A stretch of 64,000 bases of DNA, from assembly GCA_947502835.1 (NCBI GenBank), contig CANNBJ010000001.1, forward strand, positions 186,001-250,000, in the 5' to 3' direction. Positions 24,794 through 34,248 of the stretch are shown here, piece by piece. The first letter of the stretch is position 1. Each line of letters begins with the position of its first letter. Position numbers and translations under genes: made by a program. This stretch comes from Bdellovibrionales bacterium (GTDB lineage Bacteria; Bdellovibrionota; UBA1018; CAIMNF01). Under the pieces are notes generated by a model. It was not told where the DNA came from and made no database searches. It saw only the letters and a list, made by a program, of their open reading frames with translations.

Positions 24794-26047
24794 ATGAGAG
24801 AGTACTTCAAAGCGCTGGTCGCTCGGTATTTTGAGTATTACCTTCTCCCGGGGGCATTGGTCCTGAGAATCGGGTTGGACGAGGGACTGGGCAATGATCT
24901 TCCGGGACTGGGGGGTACGCAGGGGGCCATTTCGCCCGATTACGTGGTCTTGGACGGGAATCTGCATGTGGTGGATGACATTCAGGGGTTCCTGGATTGG
25001 ATTCATTCTGTGTGTGGTCCGAATACCCGGATTCTGATTGCCTACTACAGCAGTCTCTGGCGCCCCGCTTTAAAGGTGGCAGATCTTCTCGGAATCCGGA
25101 AAGGGCCTTCCGCTCAGAATTGGGTGTCGCCCTCGGATGTCGAAAATTTCCTTGAGCTCAGCGACTTTGAATTGGTCAGCTCGAGCAGGCGGGTTCTGAT
25201 GCCTGTACCGATCCCCCTCCTCAGTGATTTCATCAATCGCTGGATTGCCCCGCTTCCCGTGTTCAACTGGTTTGCCCTGTTGAATCTGGCGGTCGTGAAA
25301 CCGAAATCCGTGAATCCGGGAGCGCTGCCTTCCGTCTCGGTTGTGGTCGCGGCGCGGAATGAGGCGGGAAATATGGAAGCCTTGTTTCGCCGACTTCCCA
25401 GGATGGGGGCGGCGACGGAACTCGTGGTGATTGAGGGGGGATCCACGGATTCCACATGGGCGGAACTCGAGCGGCTTTCAGGAGTGGACCATGGCTCACT
25501 ACGCGTCAAGATTGCAAAACAGGATGGGAAGGGCAAGGGGGATGCGATCCGCAAGGGGTTTGACCTTGCCACCCATGATGTGCTGATGATTCTGGATGCG
25601 GATCTGACCGTACCTCCCGAGGATCTTCCGAGATTTTACGAGGCTTTGGCCAAGGGCAGGGGGGAATTCATCAACGGCAGTCGACTGGTGTACCCCATGG
25701 AAAAAAAAGCGATGCGGTTCTTCAACATGATCGGGAACAAGTTCTTCGCCCTTGCCTTCAGTTTCCTGCTCGGCAGGAATTTCAAGGATACCCTGTGTGG
25801 AACCAAGGTCATGTCCCGGGAGCAATACCGGAGGCTTGCGATGAATCGCGGTTTCTTTGGTGAGTTTGATCCCTTCGGCGACTTTGACCTGATCTTTGGC
25901 GCCTCAAGGCTCGGGCTCAAGATGATCGAGCTTCCCGTTCACTATCGGGACCGGGTGTACGGGGAGACCAATATCAGCCGATGGAAACACGGCTGGATTC
26001 TCCTGAAAATGGTCTGGTTTGCTGCGAGAAAAATGAGGTTCATCTAA
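24794..26047 (+). CDS. Degenerate methyltransferase domain fused to family-2 glycosyltransferase
   Basis: 417 residues from ATG 24794; the open frame runs further upstream but there it is antisense to pirin. Residues 1-160 resemble a class I methyltransferase fold seen fused to such glycosyltransferases (LLPGALVLRIGLDEG in the place of the SAM loop, then VVLDGNLHVVDDIQGFL), but the glycine-rich loop is lost, so SAM binding is doubtful. Residues 175-417 are a GT2 domain with SVVVAARNEAGNM, IEGGSTDSTW, and the DXD motif LDADLTVPPEDL, close to dolichyl-phosphate-mannose-synthase-like enzymes. It precedes an FkbM methyltransferase by one base, suggesting joint work on a surface glycan or lipid-linked sugar. 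Confidence 0.87.
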   Translation: MREYFKALVARYFEYYLLPGALVLRIGLDEGLGNDLPGLGGTQGAISPDYVVLDGNLHVVDDIQGFLDWIHSVCGPNTRILIAYYSSLWRPALKVADLLGIRKGPSAQNWVSPSDVENFLELSDFELVSSSRRVLMPVPIPLLSDFINRWIAPLPVFNWFALLNLAVVKPKSVNPGALPSVSVVVAARNEAGNMEALFRRLPRMGAATELVVIEGGSTDSTWAELERLSGVDHGSLRVKIAKQDGKGKGDAIRKGFDLATHDVLMILDADLTVPPEDLPRFYEALAKGRGEFINGSRLVYPMEKKAMRFFNMIGNKFFALAFSFLLGRNFKDTLCGTKVMSREQYRRLAMNRGFFGEFDPFGDFDLIFGASRLGLKMIELPVHYRDRVYGETNISRWKHGWILLKMVWFAARKMRFI

Positions 26048-26048
26048 A

Positions 26049-26891
26049 GTGAACACCCGGACCAAGCTTGCAATTGCACGCGTCCTGTCTTTGATCACAC
26101 GGGGCGTGAGGACGATGTCAGGAAAAAAGAACACGGATGTGGCGTGCCGGCGTTCAGGACTTTGGTGGAGTCTCGACCTTGCGGAGGGGATCGATCTCTC
26201 GATTTTCCTGTTCGGTGCATTCGAGCACCGAACCGCTCGAGCCATACGGACTCGGCTTTCCTCCGGCGCATTTGTGCTGGATCTTGGTGCAAATATCGGT
26301 GCCCACACGCTTGCCATGGCCGGGCAGGTGGGCCCTGCCGGAAGAGTGATTGCGGTCGAGCCTACGGATTGGGCGTTCCAAAAGCTCACCCGGAACCTTT
26401 CCTTGAATCCGGGGCTTGCGGTCTCCGTAGTGCCCCTGCAGGTCTTCCTGACCGATACTCTTCGCGAGAGCCCTGGCTTTCTTCATTCGAGTTGGAACCT
26501 GGATGATTCCTCCGGGCATCCGGTTCATGGAGGGAAGCTTCAGGGTTTGAAACAGGCGCGGGTCATGACGGTCGATGAGATGATGGCGGAAATCGGTCCG
26601 CCGAGACTCGATTTGATCAAACTTGATGTGGACGGCTTTGAAGCCCGCATTCTCCGCGGTGCCAGTGAAACGATGAAACGCTTCCGGCCTCCCGTGATTC
26701 TTGAACTCACGCCCTATGCCCTTGAAGAGCAGGGAGATTCCCTGGAGGGTTTGCTTGAGCTTTTTTCGGGGCTTGGATACCGGTTGTTCAGTGAAAACGG
26801 AAGAAAGAGTCTTCCCATGCGGGCGGAGCAGTTGAGAGCCATCCTTCCCCCGGGGGGCGGCATCAATGCATTAGCCCTTTTCTCCCTGTGA
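26049..26891 (+). CDS. FkbM-family methyltransferase
   Basis: 280 residues from GTG 26049, one base after the glycosyltransferase stop; ATG 26115, preceded by GAGG, is an alternative start. The SAM-binding motif is VLDLGANIGAHTL. The FkbM signature LDLIKLDVDGFEARILRGA and the following PPVILELTP are clear. FkbM enzymes O-methylate sugars or polyketides. With the glycosyltransferase upstream and a GT-C protein convergent, a glycan-modifying role is likely. Its 3' end overlaps the convergent gene by 21 bases. Confidence 0.9.
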   Translation: MNTRTKLAIARVLSLITRGVRTMSGKKNTDVACRRSGLWWSLDLAEGIDLSIFLFGAFEHRTARAIRTRLSSGAFVLDLGANIGAHTLAMAGQVGPAGRVIAVEPTDWAFQKLTRNLSLNPGLAVSVVPLQVFLTDTLRESPGFLHSSWNLDDSSGHPVHGGKLQGLKQARVMTVDEMMAEIGPPRLDLIKLDVDGFEARILRGASETMKRFRPPVILELTPYALEEQGDSLEGLLELFSGLGYRLFSENGRKSLPMRAEQLRAILPPGGGINALALFSL

Positions 26892-28349
26892 GTTTCGCTC
26901 CTTCCGGATCAATTCCCTGAGTTCGTAGAACTGTTTCGGAAGGGGAACCCTGGCGGTTTCTTTTTCCATGTATTCAGTCACATTCCACGCACGGTCAAAC
27001 TTCTTCTCTTTGTAGTAGAGGCCGGCGACATAATAGAACTGCAGTGAGAGGGGAGCATCGATGAATCCCGCGTGAATGCGAGTTTGCACCAGATAGATGA
27101 ACGCATTCTCAAGGTCATGGATATGGAGGTAGGACATGGCAAGGCTGTAGTAGATCGATTCCTCAAATGGATATCGCTTGACGGCATTTGCGTAGACCTT
27201 GACTTCGCTTTTCCAGATCTGGACCTGGGCAAAGGTATGGATCCCGAGATAGGCAATCACAATCGCGGGAATCAGGGTGGCTGCATTCGGGAAGCGGTGG
27301 CGCGGGAGTTTGGAAACCAAAAACTCCACCCCGAGGGAAAAAAGCACCGCAAGCGGGATCATGCAAAGGTACAGCCGGTACTCGGCAAATGGATTCACCA
27401 TCTGGAAAAAACTGTTCGTCGGGAGATACTGGATAAAATAAAACGCAAGCAGGAACAGCGCGGTTTGATTCCTCTTCCGGCGGAACAGCAGCAGGAATGG
27501 AACCCCGATCCAGAGCAGCGCTCCGAAGCCTGCGGTGAGCATTTGGGGTTTTGTGAACCCCGGGACGCCATGAACAATACTTTGCAGGACCGGATTCAGG
27601 AAGAGGAACGGGAGATACCCCTGATAGTACGCCTGTGTGTAGATGTAATCGAATTTGGGATAAAGGGAGAATCCGGTGGAGCCCTCGTACATGGAAACCG
27701 GGTCCTTCAGAACCGCGTAAATCGGAAAATAAAGGAGGGGAATGGCAAAGAGCAGAGCCCATTTCTTCACCGGCAGGTCCCGAAAAGGTGTCTCGTGGAT
27801 CAGGACCTCATACAGAAGCAGCATCACGGGAATCAGCACGCAGGTCTCTTTTGCAAACAATGACAAAACCAGAATGAGAGAGAGCCCCGTCATCCGGCTG
27901 GTACGGTAGCGGGAATACCAATGGAGAGACAGGAGATAGAAAAACCCCTGAAAGAGACTGATCACGCCCATGGCATAGGTAACGGACTGGGTCTGAAGAG
28001 GATGAACGAGGAAGATCGCTGTGGTGAGGGTTGCCACAAAGGGCTTTGTGCCGAGGAATCTCCGGAGCCAGAGGAACAAAAGTGAGGAATTCAGGAGATG
28101 GAGCAAAAGCCCGAAAGTCTTGAAACTCACGGTGCTGTTCGGGGTGATGGTCCAGTTGAGGGCGATGGACAGGTTTTGCCAAAGGCGATTTTGGCGAAGT
28201 CCGCAGAAAACGACATCACGGATCTCAAAAATATTGTGGAGCTTATCGCGGAGAAGGATTTGCTGATAATCGTCGTAGGTGAAGACGCCGTGCAATCCGG
28301 AGAGATAGGCAATCAGGGTCAAGGTCAGGGCAAACAGGATCAGGAACAT
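26871..28349 (-). CDS. GT-C-fold membrane protein, TMTC/O-mannosyltransferase-like
   Basis: 492 residues, about ten or more membrane helices and a soluble C-terminal part of about 100 residues that looks like TPR helices (YYSLAMSYLHIHDLENAFIYL). The first luminal loop begins GVFTYDDYQQI, with the paired Asp expected in GT-C enzymes, and the segment HPLQTQSVTYAMG resembles the HP-x-x-x-ES/QS box of TMTC-type proteins. It probably transfers a lipid-linked sugar in the periplasm. It follows the barrel-like gene at 28362-29750 by 12 bp on the same strand. Confidence 0.85.
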   Translation of the reverse strand: MFLILFALTLTLIAYLSGLHGVFTYDDYQQILLRDKLHNIFEIRDVVFCGLRQNRLWQNLSIALNWTITPNSTVSFKTFGLLLHLLNSSLLFLWLRRFLGTKPFVATLTTAIFLVHPLQTQSVTYAMGVISLFQGFFYLLSLHWYSRYRTSRMTGLSLILVLSLFAKETCVLIPVMLLLYEVLIHETPFRDLPVKKWALLFAIPLLYFPIYAVLKDPVSMYEGSTGFSLYPKFDYIYTQAYYQGYLPFLFLNPVLQSIVHGVPGFTKPQMLTAGFGALLWIGVPFLLLFRRKRNQTALFLLAFYFIQYLPTNSFFQMVNPFAEYRLYLCMIPLAVLFSLGVEFLVSKLPRHRFPNAATLIPAIVIAYLGIHTFAQVQIWKSEVKVYANAVKRYPFEESIYYSLAMSYLHIHDLENAFIYLVQTRIHAGFIDAPLSLQFYYVAGLYYKEKKFDRAWNVTEYMEKETARVPLPKQFYELRELIRKERNSQGEKG

Positions 28350-28361
28350 GGGGGAATCGTA

Positions 28362-29750
28362 TCAGTTCGCCCAGCGCCGGTCCCGCTGTTTTTTGATCGT
28401 GTTTCCGAGGGAAACCGAGATGCCGACATTCATCACCATTTGTCCACCCGGCTGCCCGGTCTGGAATGCGCCCTGGAGCGGGTTGGTGGGGCCCGGGTTG
28501 GAATCCGGGGCCGGATACCAGAGCATGGGTTTTTCGGAGAAAACCCTTCTGACTCCTGCACTCACCGAAAGTGCCCGGCTTACCTGAAAAGTGGCTTGGC
28601 CGTTGAGGGACCAGGTGGAGCGATCCCTGTAGGTGAGATTTCCCTCACGGCTTGCACCGAGGGTCAGATTGAGACGGTCTTCAAAGATCACCCAGTAGTA
28701 GTAGATTCTTGCGATGACACGCCAGAATTCCTCATTCACGTTTCCAAGGTCATTGGGCCGGTAGAGTTGGAGGGAGTTGTATTCGGGGCCAATCCGGAAT
28801 GCGAGCTCCTGGTTCTCCGTCGTTCGGAAGGGAACCAGGGTCCACTCCACTCCGCTCATGGTTGAATTGAGGTTCCGGATATTTGAACCGCTGTCGGTGG
28901 AATTGCTGTTGAACACGGCAACACTCCAAGAGCCTGTATTTTTCGAGTCTGGATCGGATCCCTTCGGCTTTGTCAAAGTGTAGATCACGATGCCGCTCAG
29001 ATAGGTCTTGAAGTTTTCTGCCGTGAAGGTTCCCGCACTCCCCATGCTGAGCGACTGTTGGGCGTAGCTGAAGTTTGCGTTCACGTCCACTTTGGTCCGT
29101 GCCCGGATGTGGGCGACCTCGAGATTCGAAGACGCATTGGTGTTTCGCGTGTAGATCGCATCGTTTCCGTTCTCTGAAATCGCTCCACCGCCTTTCATGC
29201 TGATGAACCAGGGCGACTTTTCGAGTCGACTCATCCAACCCGAGGGTTCATTGGCGGGGTTGGAAACGGGAGCTGCGTAGGTCAGGATCAGCGAGTCATT
29301 CTTGATCTGTGAGTTCGTGATTTTCAAGAAAATCGAAAAGCCCTTGGATGCATTCGTTGAAAGTTGGGTCAGTCTGCTCAATCGATCCAAGGTGGTGGGC
29401 AGACTCAAGGGATAGGAGAAATTTGAGTCCTTCATGGTCTCAATGTGGGAGGTCCAGGTAAAGTGGTACCCGATCAAGCCGCCGACCAGGATTTCATCCA
29501 CGACGGCAAGCTCAAGGTCGGAGTCCTTGGGGGCGTTTTCGCGCAAAACGAAGGACTTGAAGTCCGAAAAGAAGGCATCCTTGAATTCGTTGCAGGTGAT
29601 CCCGGGGGTGTATCGAAAGGTGCAATCAATGAAGACTTTTTGTTTCTCATTCGGATTTTCCAAATCCATCGTCTGGGAAAGAGCAGGAGGAGGCGGGGGA
29701 AGAAGAAACAAAAGAATCAACCCGAGCACGGAATGAATGCGGCAAGTCAT
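28362..29750 (-). CDS. Exported, probably outer-membrane, protein of unknown function
   Basis: 462 residues with a signal peptide ending PPPPPALS-QT. The N-terminal 170 residues form a mixed domain containing the only two cysteines of the mature chain (IDCTFRYTPGITC). The C-terminal 290 residues show alternating strands of a large barrel (RIYYYWVIFEDRLNLTLGAS and similar). The chain ends RRWAN rather than with a classic aromatic residue. No family recognised. It is 12 bp upstream of the GT-C gene and probably shares its mRNA. Confidence 0.78.
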   Translation of the reverse strand: MTCRIHSVLGLILLFLLPPPPPALSQTMDLENPNEKQKVFIDCTFRYTPGITCNEFKDAFFSDFKSFVLRENAPKDSDLELAVVDEILVGGLIGYHFTWTSHIETMKDSNFSYPLSLPTTLDRLSRLTQLSTNASKGFSIFLKITNSQIKNDSLILTYAAPVSNPANEPSGWMSRLEKSPWFISMKGGGAISENGNDAIYTRNTNASSNLEVAHIRARTKVDVNANFSYAQQSLSMGSAGTFTAENFKTYLSGIVIYTLTKPKGSDPDSKNTGSWSVAVFNSNSTDSGSNIRNLNSTMSGVEWTLVPFRTTENQELAFRIGPEYNSLQLYRPNDLGNVNEEFWRVIARIYYYWVIFEDRLNLTLGASREGNLTYRDRSTWSLNGQATFQVSRALSVSAGVRRVFSEKPMLWYPAPDSNPGPTNPLQGAFQTGQPGGQMVMNVGISVSLGNTIKKQRDRRWAN

Positions 29751-29836
29751 AATGCAGAGCGAGTTTGACTAGATTGATCTTGCTTGGCAAGAGAAATCCC
29801 CCTTCTGATTCGGAGCCTGTCCTTGAAGGCCCGGGC

Positions 29837-31204
29837 TTAAAGATGCGCCCTGAGTTCTTGAATGCTCATCTTTCGATGAGGGAGGTTCTCGCTTGCAGGA
29901 CCTGCCCCGGCGTCATTCAAGCGCAAATTCGAGCCAAATGTGTACCGTTTGAACAGATTGAGGAAACTCTGCTGGTAGAAGCCTTCCATCAGTTCAATGA
30001 ATTCCTCGACGAAAATTGGCTTTAAGGCACGGGTCGCAACCATGTAGCGCATGAAGGGCTTCATTCCGCCTTTGCCACGGGTTTCCCCGTCCAAGAGACT
30101 CATAAAGCGGGCACCAAACGAGTAGGCCGCAGTGTCCGTGATCCTGGTGTAATAAGGGTGGGAGGACATGCCCGAACTTCCGCTCAGGGAGTTCGCGGTC
30201 GGGTACCCATTGTCCCTCCAGGAGGCCAGGGCCTCATCAAGCCATCCCGAGTTGCCGTTTGCAGGCATGACCCCGCGGGCAAAATAGGAATGGAACAGCT
30301 CATGCCCCACGGAGCCGAAATCGGTCATGGTTGCCCCGCAATATTCCATTCCGCCGGCTCCTGCCTGATAGACCAGGATGGAGGGATGCGGAAACGCACC
30401 GTAGTCGGACTCCAGTTCACGGAAAACAGAGGTGACCTTTTCCTTCAGGCGGTCCAGGGATGTGATCCAAGAGCCCTTGGCAGCGTACAACAAAACGGGG
30501 AGGGTTCTTCCATCGATCGATTTCACGCTGAATCGGGTTTCGTCCATGCTTCCTTCGGGAGTAGTATGGAAAAAGATGCTCGAAGCAGTGAAATGTTCCG
30601 GGAATTCGATTTGAAAGGTTTCCTGGTCAAGCCGAAGGAGAGATCCATTTGTGTAAATGGATTGGGGCTTTGAAAGACCCTTGAACCGGATCAGAAACGA
30701 CATCTTCACCTGATCAAATTCGAAATTCGCGGGCAAGTAGCGCTCCAAGAAATTGCGTTCATCAAGATCCGAGGTCCAGAACGCGCTTTTTACACCGCCA
30801 AGCTTGAAGTCAACGAGTTCCGTGAGGGGAAGTTCAATCCTGAGCTGGTGATCCCCCGCTCCGGTTTTCCGTGCCAGCACTCGAAGCGAAGTTGCGCCGT
30901 CCGGTGTCTTGATTTCCGCCGCTCCCGTGGTTGCCCCGTCGAGCATCACCCGTGTGGGTGCGGTCACGGAGTCGAACACAGGGTATCCGTCCTGATTCAT
31001 GAAAAACGCGATCTCGGCGACAGCTCCGGCGGTTTTGGAGTCAAGGTCGTAGGTGATCTCGTAGCGGGCACTGGTAAAGTCCACGAAAACGGCGGTTCCG
31101 TCTCGGTGCGGGAAGGGTTTTGGTGCGTGAGTCAGGTCGTTCTCGTTGGCAACGGACACTGCAGATGTGAAAGCAGCAAGAGCAAGAAGTACGATTGGTT
31201 TCAT
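29837..31204 (-). CDS. Secreted M1-like zinc metallopeptidase
   Basis: 455 residues with a signal peptide (cleavage near SVA-NE). A beta-rich N-terminal half precedes a gluzincin domain: HELFH at 301-305 and WLDEALASW with Glu324, an exact HEXXH-X18-E zinc motif of the M1 family. The exopeptidase signature GAMEN is GGMEY (284-288), so N-terminal amine recognition may differ from classic aminopeptidases. Shorter than typical M1 enzymes and lacking the C-terminal ARM domain. Periplasmic or secreted peptide degradation is likely. Confidence 0.88.
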   Translation of the reverse strand: MKPIVLLALAAFTSAVSVANENDLTHAPKPFPHRDGTAVFVDFTSARYEITYDLDSKTAGAVAEIAFFMNQDGYPVFDSVTAPTRVMLDGATTGAAEIKTPDGATSLRVLARKTGAGDHQLRIELPLTELVDFKLGGVKSAFWTSDLDERNFLERYLPANFEFDQVKMSFLIRFKGLSKPQSIYTNGSLLRLDQETFQIEFPEHFTASSIFFHTTPEGSMDETRFSVKSIDGRTLPVLLYAAKGSWITSLDRLKEKVTSVFRELESDYGAFPHPSILVYQAGAGGMEYCGATMTDFGSVGHELFHSYFARGVMPANGNSGWLDEALASWRDNGYPTANSLSGSSGMSSHPYYTRITDTAAYSFGARFMSLLDGETRGKGGMKPFMRYMVATRALKPIFVEEFIELMEGFYQQSFLNLFKRYTFGSNLRLNDAGAGPASENLPHRKMSIQELRAHL

Positions 31205-31355
31205 GTTTGGATCCCCCTCAAAAATGATGGTTCCATCAAACCAAAGGATCCGGGGGATGTAAAGGTGGAAGAAGAGGCATTCCCCGTGGACAGCGACCGG
31301 CGCGAAACTTGCTCATCCTCGGGAAGGAGACCGTGGCATCAAGAAGGAGGGGGAG

Positions 31356-32357
31356 ATGAGACCATTTGTCCTGGATTTGGTACTGTTTGGGGTTCTGATT
31401 ACGGGGCTCGGCCTTGTTGCGGACGCAGAGGCGGCCTTTACGATGACAAAACGGCGAATGCCGGTTCTTTCGGAACACATCGAAGTGCCCCTGGGCCGGA
31501 GAGTGCGGGTTCCAGACTCCATTGAGACGGACGGGGCCCGGACCCATCTTGCCATTTCGGCCGAAGTCCCGGGGCGAACCCGCTTTTCCTGGGAGGCCGT
31601 GGAGAGACTCCAGAGGGAATCCCTTCACCAGGCGCTCATGGATTTCAGGGTCGAGGATCTTGTGCTCGCGGCCGGGAGTTCGCCCGATGGACGTTTGTTC
31701 GATGAGGACGGCGTGGAGTTTCCAAAGACCTTTTTCGATCCGGTTTCTCCGAATCTGCGGACTCTCTCGATTTTCACATGTTTTGCCGAGCAGGTGATGA
31801 GTCGCTATTCGTTGCGGAAGGCTCTGGATTCAGGGCTCTCCTATCATCCGGAGCGGGCGCTCATGGTTTCCGACGCATTTTGTGGCGAGGAGGATCCCGG
31901 GGAGCCGGTCTTCCCGGCTGCCGGTCGACTGCGGTCATTCCTGCGACAGGTGGAGCAGGGAATCCGGAATCTCCGGAATCGGGAATGGTGGCAGGATGAG
32001 CCGGTGCGGTCGGATCCGGGACGATCCCTTTGTTCCCTGATCGCCCGGTTCCCGAAAGAAACTCCCCTGCGAATCGATTTTTTTTTGAATGAACGATTCA
32101 TCGGAACGGCGGAGGAGAAATCCGGGGGCTCTCGCCACATCAGCTACCCGTGTTCTTTTCTGGTGCCGGGGCGGAACTTGATCCGGGTGGAGGAATTCCC
32201 GAAAAACGGAACTGCCGGAAACTCCCGCATCGGGGTGGAGTTTGAGCCGCTGATTCCCGGAGCTTCGGTTCGGGGAACTCCTCAACGGGATGGATTCGAG
32301 TTCACGTTTGAGTTCGGCGATTTCGGAGGTCGATGGTTTCCATTGATGGAATTTTAA
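31356..32357 (+). CDS. Exported protein of unknown function
   Basis: 333 residues with a signal peptide (cleavage near AEA-AF) and an excellent ribosome site (GGAGGGGGAG). No recognised domain. The mature part has three cysteines (FTCFAEQ, DAFCGEE, YPCSF region) and ends in a beta-rich section with IDFFLNERFIGTAEE and RHISYPCSFLVPGRNLIRVE, which resembles a carbohydrate-binding or immunoglobulin-like fold, though I cannot name it. A 168-residue gene follows 70 bp downstream. Confidence 0.8.
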   Translation: MRPFVLDLVLFGVLITGLGLVADAEAAFTMTKRRMPVLSEHIEVPLGRRVRVPDSIETDGARTHLAISAEVPGRTRFSWEAVERLQRESLHQALMDFRVEDLVLAAGSSPDGRLFDEDGVEFPKTFFDPVSPNLRTLSIFTCFAEQVMSRYSLRKALDSGLSYHPERALMVSDAFCGEEDPGEPVFPAAGRLRSFLRQVEQGIRNLRNREWWQDEPVRSDPGRSLCSLIARFPKETPLRIDFFLNERFIGTAEEKSGGSRHISYPCSFLVPGRNLIRVEEFPKNGTAGNSRIGVEFEPLIPGASVRGTPQRDGFEFTFEFGDFGGRWFPLMEF

Positions 32358-32427
32358 TTCGATCAGCCATCAAAAAAATGTTTTTTAAATACGCTTTTCC
32401 CGCTATCACCCTTCTCAGAGGTGAAGG

Positions 32428-32934
32428 ATGGTATTGGGATTACTGTTCGCTTTGGGGTTGTTCTCTCTTCTGGCATTCGTTGCGGTTGCCCGCTACGCCA
32501 GTCGTTCCTTTGAGTCTGAAATTCAAGTTGAAAACGCGGAGGATCCTGTGGATTCCCCGGACCCGGAGTGGCGAGAGCCGGTGCGTTTGCAAACCTCGAT
32601 GGTTTCTGAGGGGGTCCCCGGTGTCAGGATGATTGGCATGCCCACCGCACGTGAACGTTTTGAGCAGCGGATCCGGATCGACCAGGAGATGCGCAATACG
32701 GAATATGAGCGAAAGGTCGCCTCCATGGACAAAGTGACCTTGCTCGATGAAATGATCCGATTCCAGGACGAGCAGATGAGAAGCCGGGAGCCTTCCCGCG
32801 AGCAATTGATCCGGGGGCGCATCCTGTTTCAAGCGCTTCTTCGTACCGCCGAGACCGATGAGCTTCGAAAACTCTCGGGGGATTACAAAACCCGCCTTGA
32901 AGACGAGTACAAGTCCAGTTATTGGGCCGGTTGA
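32428..32934 (+). CDS. Single-span membrane protein with coiled-coil region, unknown function
   Basis: 168 residues: one N-terminal hydrophobic helix (about 2-24, LGLLFALGLFSLLAFVAVA), an acidic linker, and a charged helical C-terminal half (residues 70-165) with heptad-like spacing. Likely anchored in the inner membrane. GAGGTGAAGG precedes the ATG. The last 16 bases overlap the convergent rhlE-like gene. No family recognised. Confidence 0.75.
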   Translation: MVLGLLFALGLFSLLAFVAVARYASRSFESEIQVENAEDPVDSPDPEWREPVRLQTSMVSEGVPGVRMIGMPTARERFEQRIRIDQEMRNTEYERKVASMDKVTLLDEMIRFQDEQMRSREPSREQLIRGRILFQALLRTAETDELRKLSGDYKTRLEDEYKSSYWAG

Positions 32935-34085
32935 ATCCTGGGCCGCGCGGCCTTCCCTTGCGCTTCCGTGCCCATTGCCCGCTTTTGAGAAGAGGCTCCG
33001 GGCTTTGATTTCAGAAGTTTTTCAATTTCCTTCCAAAGCGGTTTCTCTTCCGCACTGATTAGCGAAAGCGCCTCTCCCTTTCGTCCCGCACGTGCAGTTC
33101 TTCCAATGCGATGTACATAATCTTCCGCCACCTGCGGCAAGTCATAGTTGATCACATGGGCCACATGATCGATGTCGATTCCCCGAGCGGCAATGTCGGT
33201 GGCCACAAGAACCCTGGTTTTCTCGGTCCTGAAATCATCAAGCGCACGATTGCGCTGCCCCTGGGTGCGTCCGCCGTGAATCCGACCGGTGTCGACTCCG
33301 TAGCTTGCAAGATACTTCGCCAGACGATCCACTCTTCTTTGAGTTCGCCCGAAAATCAGGATGGAGCCTTGGCGGGTGTTGATTTCGTCCAGAATGGCTC
33401 CGTTCTTCTCGGTTTGGATGACGTGCTTGGTAGATTGCTGGATCGTGGGAACCGCGCTCGAGATGGCCCCGATGCTGATCCGGGCCGGGTTTTTTAGCAG
33501 TGTGTTCGCCAACTCCTGAATGTGCGCAGGGAGGGTCGCAGAAAAGAGCAATGTCTGCCTTTCTTTTGGCAGGAATCTGAAAATCTGTTTCAGTTGGGGG
33601 GCAAACCCCATGTCGAGCATCCGGTCCGCTTCATCGAGAACAAGCATGCTCAGTTTTTGCAAACTGACGGACTTCCGCTCAAGGTGATCGACGAGGCGCC
33701 CGGGGGTTGCGACAATCACATGGTATCCCTTGGAGAGTGCACGAAGCTGAGGCTGCATGGAGACCCCGCCAATCAGGCTCACGACGCGAAGGGAAGGAGC
33801 GTGAAAGCAAAGCTGCCGGAAAACATCTGTCACCTGGGTGGAGAGCTCACGGGTGGGAACAAGGATGAGCATCGTTTGATCGGGCTTTTCCAAAAGCTTG
33901 GAAAGGATCGGGATGGCAAAGGCCGCGGTTTTTCCGGAACCGGTTTGGGCGCAGGCGAGGATGTCGCGTCCTGAGAGTGCGACGGGAATGGATTGCGCCT
34001 GGATCGGAGTGGGGGTGGTGAAGTTCATGCCCGCGATGGCGCGATCGAGTGACTTCGGCAAATTCAGCTCTTGAAACGAATTCAA
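32919..34085 (-). CDS. rhlE: DEAD-box RNA helicase, RhlE-type
   Basis: 388 residues with the full motif set: Q-motif TPIQAQ (26-31), AQTGSGKT (46-53), PTRELSTQ, TPGR (127-130), DEAD (151-154), SAT (182-184), then ATDIAARGIDID and HRIGRTARAG in the second RecA-like domain. The C-terminal tail is short, basic and Gln/Ala-rich, as in RhlE. It remodels RNA in ribosome assembly or cold response. The exact subfamily (RhlE versus DbpA/SrmB) is judged by eye. Confidence 0.94.
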   Translation of the reverse strand: MNSFQELNLPKSLDRAIAGMNFTTPTPIQAQSIPVALSGRDILACAQTGSGKTAAFAIPILSKLLEKPDQTMLILVPTRELSTQVTDVFRQLCFHAPSLRVVSLIGGVSMQPQLRALSKGYHVIVATPGRLVDHLERKSVSLQKLSMLVLDEADRMLDMGFAPQLKQIFRFLPKERQTLLFSATLPAHIQELANTLLKNPARISIGAISSAVPTIQQSTKHVIQTEKNGAILDEINTRQGSILIFGRTQRRVDRLAKYLASYGVDTGRIHGGRTQGQRNRALDDFRTEKTRVLVATDIAARGIDIDHVAHVINYDLPQVAEDYVHRIGRTARAGRKGEALSLISAEEKPLWKEIEKLLKSKPGASSQKRAMGTEAQGKAARPRIQPAQ

Positions 34086-34248
34086 TGGATACCTCTAAAA
34101 TCTACGACTGCGTATTTGAGAAATTGCAAATGGGGCAGGAGTAATGGGCGTAAACTAGCATGAAATAGTCAGGAACTCAATGGGTACTTTGGAGGCTGCA
34201 GGTGGGGAGAGGATTGTGTGCGGGCGTGGCTCTAGGTAGGGTATTCCC

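Noticed and set aside
34179-34238. 19-codon reading frame before the Trm112-methyltransferase gene
   Set aside because: No ribosome site and no pattern of a leader peptide; probably chance.
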